NCBI GenBank assembly: GCA_031255655.1
Contig: JAIRSB010000158.1
Span: forward strand, 1-6,729
Reading direction: 5' to 3'
Length of the DNA: 6,729 nucleotides
Source of the DNA: Spirochaetaceae bacterium
GTDB lineage: Bacteria; Spirochaetota; Spirochaetia; Treponematales; Breznakiellaceae
Position 1 is the first letter of the stretch. Every line of letters begins with the position of its first letter. Of the stretch, positions 1-5,232 are shown piece by piece. Both the position numbers and the translations under genes were made by a program. A model generated the notes under the pieces. That model saw nothing but the letters and a program-made list of their open reading frames with translations, was not told the origin of the DNA and ran no database searches.

Positions 1-590
1 GCGCGAACAATCCTGCGAGCCACAATCGGGTGAGAATCAGCTCCGTTATAGCCAAATACGAATAAAAGTTTAGCGTCCTCTATTTCTGGAACGCCCATTG
101 ACATTGCGCCTGAACCTAATGAATACAGTAGACCCGCTACTGAAGGCGCGTGTCATATTCTGGCACAGTGGTCTATATTATTTGTGCCAATGCAGGCCCG
201 CATGAATTTCTGCATGATGTAATTAGCTTCGTTGCCGGGCCCCCGCGCCGATCCTGTTCCCATAATGGAATCCGGCCCGTATTTTGCCTTAATGTCGCTA
301 AGACGTCCGGCCACATAGGATATGGCCTCGTCCCACTCGACCTCCACAAGAGCATTGCCCTTGCCACCTTTGCGGATCATGGGCTTTTTCAGACGCTTGG
401 TAAGTCTCTGCGGGTCGTTAAGGTAATCCCATCCATACCAGCCCTTCAGACACAAAGTCCCGTCGTTTGTGCGCCCCTTCGCGGGCACGGCCTCCAATAT
501 TTTGTTCTGCTTGGTGTCCACCGTGAACATGATTTGACAACCCGCGCCACAGTAAGCGCAGGTACTCTGAATTTCTTTTATATTCGACAT
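1..590 (-). CDS. fdhF: Selenocysteine-containing formate dehydrogenase H, N-terminal part (runs off left edge)
   Basis: Molybdopterin-dependent formate dehydrogenase of the FdhF type, which interconverts formate and CO2 in the cytoplasm. In acetogens it feeds the methyl branch of the Wood-Ljungdahl pathway, usually with a hydrogenase. The ATG at 588-590 is chosen because GGAG lies 7 nt upstream and the protein then begins MSNIKEIQSTCAYC; an ATG 36 nt further upstream lacks this signal and overlaps the -10 box. Visible motifs are the 4Fe-4S cysteines C11, C14, C18 and C47 (CxxCxxxCx28C) followed by LCLKG. The frame meets TGA at codon 146 (153-155) in the context HCARI-U-HAPSVAGL. E. coli FdhF has CARV-U-HGPSVAGL, with Sec140 and the next His as active-site residues. 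After the UGA, 50 more codons reach the window edge with no stop and contain FVFGYNGADSHPIVA, strongly FdhF-like. The remaining roughly 500 residues lie outside. Termite-gut treponemes are known to carry Sec and Cys forms; this is the Sec form. Very confident. Confidence 0.95.
126..155 (-). promoter_or_regulatory. UGA selenocysteine codon plus bacterial SECIS-like hairpin in fdhF
   Basis: The recoded TGA is at 153-155 on the minus strand. Ten bases downstream a perfect 6-bp stem CAGTAG/CTACTG (137-142 and 126-131) closes a CGGGT loop (132-136). Position, size and a GGU in the apical loop match the E. coli fdhF SECIS, whose loop carries AGGUCU about 11 nt after UGA and binds SelB. Here the loop reads CGGGU when all six pairs form. 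The protein is in frame through the hairpin, as required for a bacterial SECIS inside the coding region. Sequence and geometry are seen; SelB binding is inferred. Confidence 0.85.
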
Positions 591-624
591 ATACTTCTCC
601 TTCTTTTTCAAATAGGTTATTTGC

Positions 625-654
625 ATGTTACCATCAAACGTGATGGCTTGTCAA
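625..654 (-). promoter_or_regulatory. Sigma70-type promoter of fdhF with an internal dyad
   Basis: On the minus strand TTGACA (649-654) and TAACAT (625-630) are separated by 18 bp, giving a consensus -35 and a good -10 box. Transcription would start near 618, leaving a leader of about 28 nt before the fdhF ATG. The spacer contains a perfect 16-bp dyad, CCATCA-N4-TGATGG (631-646), which could be an operator. The boxes are seen; their use is inferred. Confidence 0.65.
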
Positions 655-667
655 ATTTTCTGTTAGT

Positions 668-829
668 TGGTCCAGTAATTCTCATTTCAGAAATTTTTTA
701 CATGAAGAAAGCCCGAAAATAACGACATAATCTATTTTATCGTAAGTATTGTCTACTATTTCGTACATATTTCGCCTGTATTTTATTGCTTTAAGGTGTT
801 GTTTTTCTAAAATGAGAATTGCTGGATCA
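668..829. repeat. 26-bp imperfect inverted repeat, MITE-like or IS-end remnant
   Basis: Arms 668-693 and 804-829 are inverted copies matching at 23 of 26 positions, separated by 110 bp of AT-rich sequence with no credible gene. The outer ends read TGGTCCAG and CTGGATCA. The layout fits a miniature inverted-repeat element of 162 bp, or the ends of two IS copies left in opposite orientation. No target-site duplication was found: flanks are ctgttagt on the left and ggggaagg on the right. The right arm overlaps the first recognisable codons of the IS30-type transposase remnant. The outer 9 and 8 bases equal the acceptor-stem ends of the tRNA-Arg gene at 3551-3623. Confidence 0.6.
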
Positions 830-1111
830 GGGGAAGGAGAACAGTGAGCACAAAGAATTGTCTGAACATCTTGCGATGACCGTTTATTTTGTCATCCTCA
901 TTCACTGTGGGAGAGGAGGACATGTGAGAACACCAATTATCTGATACGGGACATGGTGTATCCTGTGAATGATTTCCGTGAATTGAGTCAGATAGAGGTG
1001 TCAAAGATAGCACGGTCATTAAATGAGTGGCCAGGGAAAACACTTGGCTTTAGAACGCCTTATAAGGCACTCTCTGAATTGCGCTGGGAATTACCGAGTG
1101 CCCTTTTTTGA
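816..1111 (+). pseudogene. IS30-family transposase, C-terminal remnant with frameshift
   Basis: Only the last 98 or so codons of a DDE transposase remain. In one frame (816-889) it reads ELLDQGKENSEHKELSEH and on to VYF. After a one-base loss in the T run at 887-890 it continues in the next frame with CHPHSLWERRTCENTNYLIR, ending at TGA 1109-1111. The second catalytic Asp (GAT 825-827) and the Glu (GAG 926-928) are separated by 33 residues, the IS30-family DD(33)E spacing, and the WER-x-C-ENTN block and RKTLGFRTP-like tail (here PGKTLGFRTP) are typical. The N-terminal HTH and first Asp are missing, so it cannot be active. The sequence at 1079-1103 might be a decayed right terminal repeat; this is weaker. 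Its upstream break lies at the inverted repeat 668-829. Confidence 0.85.
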
Positions 1112-1683
1112 TAAATGGAAAGCTTTCCTTATTTTCGCTTTTTGGCATTGAGTATTATATTTGTCTTTCCGCAAAAATTGACAACGAAGATTATAAAGGG
1201 TTCGACGATAAAAGCGGTCTCAGCGATTTTAACGCGCTGTCGCTCAAATTAGGCGGGCAGACTGGATGTTTCGCTTGCCGAAAAAATTATCTGCGCTTTG
1301 GGGCTTTATTCGGTTCAAAGCTTTCAAGCAAGGTAGAGGAAGACATAGAAAACCATATTAGAGCAAACTTTGCGATGCTTAGCTATGGCGAGGTTGAGCA
1401 GGGGGAGATTGATCAATCCCATCTTGACCGCAAAGTGGGCCGTAGGTTATAGATTCTAAAAACAAACCTGCCCGCGTAGACGCGGGCAATTGGCAGGATA
1501 GCCTAATAAGACTCATGCGCTCACCGAGAAGTGGAAATCGCCTTGAACTGCCAATGGTTTACACGCCTCCGCACTATCGCACCAGCCGCCCGCCTCTTAT
1601 TATTTACAAATTGCCATCTAGATGCCGGAGTTACAAATGATATGAAAAGGCCGATGAACTCTGGCAGAGGCATCGCCGCCGCC
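1112..1683. other. Long intergenic stretch, probably decayed; one doubtful open frame
   Basis: About 570 bases between the IS30 remnant and the pta promoter. A plus-strand frame opens at TTG 1108-1110, overlapping the transposase stop, and ends at 1452 (114 codons). It shows no ribosome binding site and no family I recognise, although stretches such as GLSDFNALSLKLGG and NFAMLSYGEVEQGEID read like protein. Between 1262 and 1333 a neighbouring frame (LDVSLAEKIICALGLYS) looks more protein-like, so this may be a gene remnant with two compensating shifts. A GC hairpin lies at 1469-1488. A short GTG frame at 1531-1716 runs into the pta promoter and is not convincing. I see no RNA gene here. Confidence 0.4.
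1469..1488. terminator. Strong GC hairpin, possible minus-strand terminator
   Basis: A perfect 8-bp stem TGCCCGCG/CGCGGGCA with a TAGA loop. On the plus strand no T run follows. On the minus strand the stem is followed by GGTTTGTTTTTAG, a weak U-rich tail, so it might stop antisense transcripts. No minus-strand gene lies just upstream, so a role as a decayed repeat or insulator is equally possible. Confidence 0.35.
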
Positions 1684-1713
1684 TTGTCAACGCGGCTCCA
1701 TTCGTTTTATAAT
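1684..1713 (+). promoter_or_regulatory. Sigma70-type promoter of pta
   Basis: TTGTCA at 1684-1689 and a perfect TATAAT at 1708-1713 are 18 bp apart. Transcription would begin near 1720, giving a leader of about 20 nt with GGAGG at 1731-1735, 4 nt before the ATG at 1740. No clear operator dyad is visible. Confidence 0.7.
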
Positions 1714-1739
1714 TAATTACAAATTACTTTGGAGGATAT

Positions 1740-2774
1740 ATGGATTTTGTTCAAAAAATGAAAGAAAAAGCCGTCAAACTACAAAAGAAACTTGTTTTGG
1801 CGGAGGGACACGAGCCACGCACCATTAAGGCGGCGCGCATGCTTGTCGATGGGAAACTAGCTTCGGAAGTCATGCTTGTCGGCGCGAAAAACACGATTGA
1901 GACGGCGGCGGAAAAAGAAAATGTCAGACTGGACGGCATAAAAATTGTCGATCCGGCCTCGTCGCCCAGCCTCGATAAATACGCCAAAACATATTACGAA
2001 ATGCTTCACGCGAAAGAAGAGGCGAACAAGGCAAAGGGGAAAATCATTGATAAACCGGTTACTGAGGATATAGCGAAAGGGGAAGTACAACATTTCCTTC
2101 GCTGGGGTGCGATGATGGTACATCTGGGCGACGCGGACGCGATGGTGGCCGGAGCGGAAAGTTCCACCGCCGACGTGCTGCGTGCCGGATTAGCAATAAT
2201 CGGCACACAAAAAGGTTCCAAAACAGCCTCATCATGCTTTGTGATGATGGTCCCGGATAAAAGCTGGGGAGCAGACGGCGGACTTATTTTCTCCGACTGC
2301 GCCGTTATGCCGAATCCGACCGCGGAGCAGATGGCCGATATAGCGGAAAGCGCCGCCCAATCATGCCGTGAATTTCTTGAAGTGGACCCGGTCGTGGCTT
2401 TGATGTCGTTCTCGACGAAAGGCTCGGCCACACACGTCGACGTAGCCAAAGTTCAGCAGGCTTTTGAAATACTGAAAGGCAAGAATCCGGATTTCCTATT
2501 CGACGGCGAATTGCAGGCGGACGCCGCGCTGGTGCCTTCCGTAACCGATAAAAAAGCGCCCGGCAGTCCCGTGCGCGGCAAGGTGAACACGCTCATATTC
2601 CCCAATCTCAGTGCGGGGAACATAGGCTATAAACTCGTCCAGAGATTAGGCAAAGCGGAAGCTTTCGGCCCATTCCTGCAAGGATTCGCGAAACCGATAA
2701 GCGATCTTTCACGCGGATGCTCGGTCGATGACATAGTGGTAACCTCCGCCGTTACGCTGGCAAGGTGCAAGTAA
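1740..2774 (+). CDS. pta: Phosphate acetyltransferase, short form
   Basis: Transfers acetyl between acetyl-CoA and phosphate (acetyl-CoA + Pi to acetyl phosphate + CoA) in the cytoplasm. With acetate kinase it makes ATP and acetate, the last steps of fermentation and of acetogenesis. At 344 residues it matches the compact bacterial/archaeal Pta of about 330 residues, without the N-terminal DRTGG and regulatory domains of the E. coli enzyme. Family blocks visible include LVLAEGHEPRTIKAA (residues 18-32), DADAMVAGAESSTADVLRAG (131-150), CAVMPNPTAEQMADIA and the C-terminal SDLSRGCSVDDIV (321-333). By alignment from memory with Methanosarcina thermophila Pta, S324, R325 and D331 correspond to its active-site Ser309, Arg310 and Asp316. 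The start has a strong GGAGG and a promoter close upstream. The stop overlaps the next start as TAATG, so the downstream membrane protein is probably co-translated. No acetate kinase gene is present in the window. Confidence 0.96.
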   Translation: MDFVQKMKEKAVKLQKKLVLAEGHEPRTIKAARMLVDGKLASEVMLVGAKNTIETAAEKENVRLDGIKIVDPASSPSLDKYAKTYYEMLHAKEEANKAKGKIIDKPVTEDIAKGEVQHFLRWGAMMVHLGDADAMVAGAESSTADVLRAGLAIIGTQKGSKTASSCFVMMVPDKSWGADGGLIFSDCAVMPNPTAEQMADIAESAAQSCREFLEVDPVVALMSFSTKGSATHVDVAKVQQAFEILKGKNPDFLFDGELQADAALVPSVTDKKAPGSPVRGKVNTLIFPNLSAGNIGYKLVQRLGKAEAFGPFLQGFAKPISDLSRGCSVDDIVVTSAVTLARCK

Positions 2775-3196
2775 TGAATTCGGACGAACAGGAAGCAGGT
2801 GAAAACCTGCCGGAGCTTACGGCAGCCTCTCTTAACAGCTTAAAAACTGCTGGCCCATGGATGTTTTTCATAGGTGTATTAGGTTTTATAAGCTGCGGGG
2901 TAGTGCTCATATTTGGCGTACTTATGATGGCCGCCGTTGATTTTTTGAGCGAGTTTGCGGGAGATAAAGGGCTTCTTATTGGCATGGTATACATTGGAAC
3001 AGCGGTATTCTGCTTCTTTGTGTCAAGATTTCTTGTCGTGGCAGCCTCGAATATACGCGCCTTGAAAAATAGCGCTTCCGCGGAAATTTTAGAATCCGCG
3101 TTAAAAAACATCGCGTCATATTGGAAATTGAGTGGAATAGCCTGTGCAGCAGGTATCGTGCTCGCGTTAATAGGGATTATTATCACCATAATATAG
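2774..3196 (+). CDS. Small three-helix membrane protein, DUF5362-like
   Basis: A 140-residue protein of unknown function, probably in the inner membrane. After a polar acidic N-terminus of about 25 residues it shows three hydrophobic segments at roughly residues 29-54, 66-92 and 118-140. Between the last two is an amphipathic stretch (RALKNSASAEILESALKNIA). The pattern of a helix pair, a short ALxxAL-type helix, then KLSGI and a last helix resembles the DUF5362 family; this is by memory and moderately sure. The ATG at 2774 is preferred because it overlaps the pta TAA (TAATG) with AAGG 8 nt upstream. A GTG at 2765 would add three residues. It is in an operon with pta by overlap, but nothing shows a functional link. 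An AT-rich dyad (TATTAT-CACC-ATAATA) covers its last codons. Confidence 0.8.
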   Translation: MNSDEQEAGENLPELTAASLNSLKTAGPWMFFIGVLGFISCGVVLIFGVLMMAAVDFLSEFAGDKGLLIGMVYIGTAVFCFFVSRFLVVAASNIRALKNSASAEILESALKNIASYWKLSGIACAAGIVLALIGIIITII

Positions 3197-3283
3197 TGCT
3201 TCTATCCCCAAAATATAAGAGGCTTAGGCGCGAATAGAATGTCCGCGAATACGGATTGTGAATCGTTTCAAAGGATGCCCACC

Positions 3284-3361
3284 GTTGCTAGGAGCGGAGC
3301 GACGAAGCAATCCAGACAAAACAGCTTCTGTACTGGATTGCTTCGCTCGGCGAATTGCAAC
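3284..3361. repeat. Palindromic dispersed repeat (MITE-like hairpin element)
   Basis: A perfect 12-bp inverted repeat, GAAGCAATCCAG (3304-3315) and CTGGATTGCTTC (3333-3344), is extended by GAGC/GCTC (3297-3300 / 3345-3348, with a 3-nt bulge on the left) and by GTTGC/GCAAC (3284-3288 / 3357-3361). The 17-nt centre holds a further ACAG-CTT-CTGT hairpin. The text GGAGCGGAGCGACGAAGCAA closely resembles a palindromic repeat scattered in many bacterial genomes, recalled from memory. Only one copy lies in this window. It sits between the membrane-protein gene and the tRNA, where it would fold strongly in RNA. Confidence 0.7.
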
Positions 3362-3509
3362 AGGGTATAGACAAGGCCTAGAGTTTTCGGCCAACGGCAG
3401 CGTTTGTCCGAAAGATTGTTTCACTGTCAAAGTTGTAGGAAAAATGGCGTATTTTTTAAGCCGGCTCATTTTACATGGCAGCTTGCCGGTTAAGCTAGGC
3501 AAGGTATAA

Positions 3510-3539
3510 TTGACTAACGTCAGCTTAAAACAATACTAT
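3510..3539 (+). promoter_or_regulatory. Promoter of tRNA-Arg and probably of the cNMP-binding gene
   Basis: TTGACT (3510-3515) and TACTAT (3534-3539) are 18 bp apart, placing the start near 3546, about 5 nt before the mature tRNA 5' end at 3551. No other promoter is evident between the tRNA and the next gene, so the transcript probably continues into it. Confidence 0.6.
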
Positions 3540-3550
3540 TGAACAAAACA

Positions 3551-3623
3551 GGTCCAGTAGCTCAGTGGATAGAGCGGCCGCCTCCTAAGCGGCAGGTCGG
3601 CCGTCCGATTCGGCCCTGGATCA
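3551..3623 (+). tRNA. tRNA-Arg (anticodon CCU)
   Basis: A complete cloverleaf. The acceptor stem is GGTCCAG (3551-3557) with CTGGATC (3616-3622), 7 bp including one G-T pair, and discriminator A at 3623. The D arm is GCTC/GAGC with loop AGTGGATA. The anticodon stem GCCGC/GCGGC (3577-3581 / 3589-3593) carries loop CTCCTAA with anticodon CCT at 3584-3586, which reads AGG. The variable loop is AGGTC and the T arm GGCCG/CGGCC has loop TCCGATT. CCA is not encoded, so it must be added after transcription. Oddity: position 55 is C (TCC) where almost all elongator tRNAs have T for pseudouridine. The following gene begins 16 nt after the discriminator base. Confidence 0.92.
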
Positions 3624-3639
3624 TTAGAGACGGAGGTCT

Positions 3640-4572
3640 ATGCAGGCGTATCCAAGTTTTCCACTTGTAAGTTTTCCGCAAGGCTCGATGATAACGAAGC
3701 AAAACGCCGTGTCCGGCGGGCGTTTCTATGTGATTCAGAGCGGTATAGCACGGATTTCCGGGCCGGAATGCTATTTCCCGGGCGGCAAAGATATTTTAGT
3801 GAGCGGAGATTTTTTCTCGGTTGAATCGGCATTGACCCTTGCCGACGAGCAGTTAAGCGTGACTGCCGAGACGGACCTTACCGCCATATCAGTTACCAAA
3901 GAGGCTTTCCCCGCTTTCATCAAAGAAAATCTGCCTGTCAGTACCAAGATACTAAACCATCTTTCAAAACGCTTATCTCAAATTAATGAGAAGTCTGCAA
4001 TGGGAAAGAAAAAAATACCACATAACGGCCTTGCTCGATTATACAGTTTTGGTAAATTTTACTTAAAGCGCAACCTTTTCCGCACCGCGTACTGCGCGTT
4101 TCACCAATATCTCAAGCTGTGTCCATCCGGCAAAAATATCGAAAACGCGCGTAAATACCTTGATAAACTGACGTCATACTCCAACGGCGTAAGATTCGAT
4201 TATTATGACAGAGAGATTACACGCGCGTATCCCGTCGACAGCGCCATATTTTTTGAGCGGGAGCCCAGTCAAGGAATGTATGTGGTTCGCAGCGGCGCGG
4301 TAAAGGTAACAAGAATAATTGACGATAAAGAAATTACGCTCGCCGTGCTTAAAGCTGGAGATATAGTGGGGCAAATGGGTCTCATAGATACAAAACCACG
4401 CTCCGCAACGGCGATTGCCTGCGAAGACAGCGAGCTTTTAGCCATAGCGCACACCGCTTATCTGCCTATACTGAAAGACGGTGCACACATATTAGCGCGT
4501 ATTTGTGTAACATTGGCGGAACGCATAGCGGCTCAGGAAAAAGCGGTTAAAGGTTTGCCCGAATGTCAGTAA
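3640..4572 (+). CDS. Cyclic-nucleotide-binding protein with two cNMP domains and no DNA-binding domain
   Basis: A 310-residue, probably cytoplasmic protein. It has a divergent N-terminal cNMP-binding fold (about residues 10-105, with FYVIQSGIARIS and later SGDFFSVESALTLAD). A helical, TPR-like linker follows (about 128-178, including FRTAYCAFHQYLKLCPSGKN). The second cNMP-binding domain (about 190-300) is better preserved, with GMYVVRSGAVKV and the phosphate-binding-cassette-like GQMGLIDTKPRSATA (244-258). There the usual Glu is Gln (Q245) while Arg254 is kept. The N-terminal domain lacks the Arg, so it is probably a structural or non-binding copy. No helix-turn-helix follows either domain, so it is not an ordinary Crp/Fnr regulator despite likely automatic naming. 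Start ATG has CGGAGG at 3630-3635. It overlaps the next gene by 10 nt, suggesting a common operon. Ligand and partner are unknown. Similar two-domain proteins occur in treponemes. Confidence 0.85.
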   Translation: MQAYPSFPLVSFPQGSMITKQNAVSGGRFYVIQSGIARISGPECYFPGGKDILVSGDFFSVESALTLADEQLSVTAETDLTAISVTKEAFPAFIKENLPVSTKILNHLSKRLSQINEKSAMGKKKIPHNGLARLYSFGKFYLKRNLFRTAYCAFHQYLKLCPSGKNIENARKYLDKLTSYSNGVRFDYYDREITRAYPVDSAIFFEREPSQGMYVVRSGAVKVTRIIDDKEITLAVLKAGDIVGQMGLIDTKPRSATAIACEDSELLAIAHTAYLPILKDGAHILARICVTLAERIAAQEKAVKGLPECQ

Positions 4573-5153
4573 AAAAAACTTTTAATAAAAAAATTTTCGC
4601 GTTTGCGGCATTTTTGTTTTTGGCATATGCGGCCACGGGGCAGGAAGATGAAATGTTTATTGAAATAGATCCCGCGGAACCGGCGGAGGAACGGCTGCCG
4701 CGTGTTTTTCGCGGGCTTAGTCTCGGAATGAGCCTTGAGGATCTAAAATCTGCGTTGAAAGCCGACCCCGCTTTCGTTTTCCGCGGCGACCGCGATGTTT
4801 CGTTTCTCCCGAACTCCAATCAAAACTTAGTTGACAGCGTGGGTAGTGATTTCATAAAACGGGCGTTTTTCCAGATTAAAGATGACGCGGTATTTGTCAT
4901 GGCTTTCGAGATGAATACCGAAAAAGTGGATCATTACTCCGTGTTTACGACGTTTTCAAATAAGTACGGCGGCCCGTTGCTGCTGGATCCAAGACAGTCC
5001 GAGTGGGAAGACGACGAAACGCGGGTATATATTGAACGCCCCCTTACAGTCAAATACATCGATAAAAATGTTTTTGACAGCGTTATTTCCGAATCCCGCG
5101 CCGCGGAATCTTCCGCCGTTGTACAAAAACAAGAATTCCTTAACGACTTTTAA
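4563..5153 (+). CDS. Exported protein of unknown function, probably conserved in treponemes
   Basis: A 196-residue protein starting with a clear signal peptide: MSVKKTFNKK, then a hydrophobic stretch to about residue 23 and a likely cleavage near AYA-ATG. There is no lipobox cysteine, so the mature form should be soluble in the periplasm. The mature part begins with an acidic linker, then a block GLSLGMSLEDLKSAL (51-65) followed by a compact alpha/beta-looking region with many aromatic residues (SVFTTFSNKYGG at 126-137, RVYIERPLTVKYID at 154-167). I recognise no named family. The GLSLGMSLEDLKSAL opening resembles that of small exported treponemal hypotheticals, from memory. Its ATG lies inside the end of the upstream gene (10-nt overlap, different frame), so translation is likely coupled to the cNMP sensor. 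Function is not assigned. Confidence 0.85.
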   Translation: MSVKKTFNKKIFAFAAFLFLAYAATGQEDEMFIEIDPAEPAEERLPRVFRGLSLGMSLEDLKSALKADPAFVFRGDRDVSFLPNSNQNLVDSVGSDFIKRAFFQIKDDAVFVMAFEMNTEKVDHYSVFTTFSNKYGGPLLLDPRQSEWEDDETRVYIERPLTVKYIDKNVFDSVISESRAAESSAVVQKQEFLNDF

Positions 5154-5157
5154 CACG

Positions 5158-5183
5158 AACAGTACGCTGTCCGCTGTTTTTTT
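5158..5183 (+). terminator. Weak rho-independent terminator after the exported-protein gene
   Basis: AACAG (5158-5162) can pair with CTGTT (5174-5178), reinforced by CG/CG inside, and is followed by a T run ending at 5183 (seven T from 5177). The stem is short and an alternative ACAG/CTGT hairpin competes, so termination may be partial. Confidence 0.45.
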
Positions 5184-5203
5184 GCGCTGGAGGGCGCGGC
5201 AAA

Positions 5204-5232
5204 TTGACGGATAAGATTTTTTATCATAGAAT
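5204..5232 (+). promoter_or_regulatory. Possible promoter just before the GerMN-domain gene
   Basis: TTGACG (5204-5209) and TAGAAT (5227-5232) are 17 bp apart. The predicted start falls at about 5238-5240, on the second in-frame ATG (5239) of the downstream gene. This would make a leaderless message. No good Shine-Dalgarno sequence precedes either ATG. Confidence 0.35.

Noticed and set aside
153..155. TGA as a true stop making fdhF a pseudogene
   Set aside because: Active-site context, a SECIS-like hairpin at the right distance and 50 further FdhF-like codons show recoding.
150..722. Plus-strand 190-codon frame across the fdhF start
   Set aside because: Antisense of fdhF and its promoter; no ribosome binding site and no recognisable domain.
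1531..1716. Short GTG-started frame before pta
   Set aside because: Overlaps the pta promoter, has no Shine-Dalgarno sequence and no recognisable content.
2006..2449. Minus-strand 147-codon frame
   Set aside because: Lies wholly inside pta, which has clear family motifs on the other strand.
3258..3509. Plus-strand 83-codon frame
   Set aside because: It reads through the palindromic repeat and towards the tRNA promoter; no start signal and no protein-like pattern.
3640..4572. Calling this gene a Crp/Fnr transcription factor
   Set aside because: No helix-turn-helix is present after either cNMP fold; the centre is a TPR-like helical linker instead.
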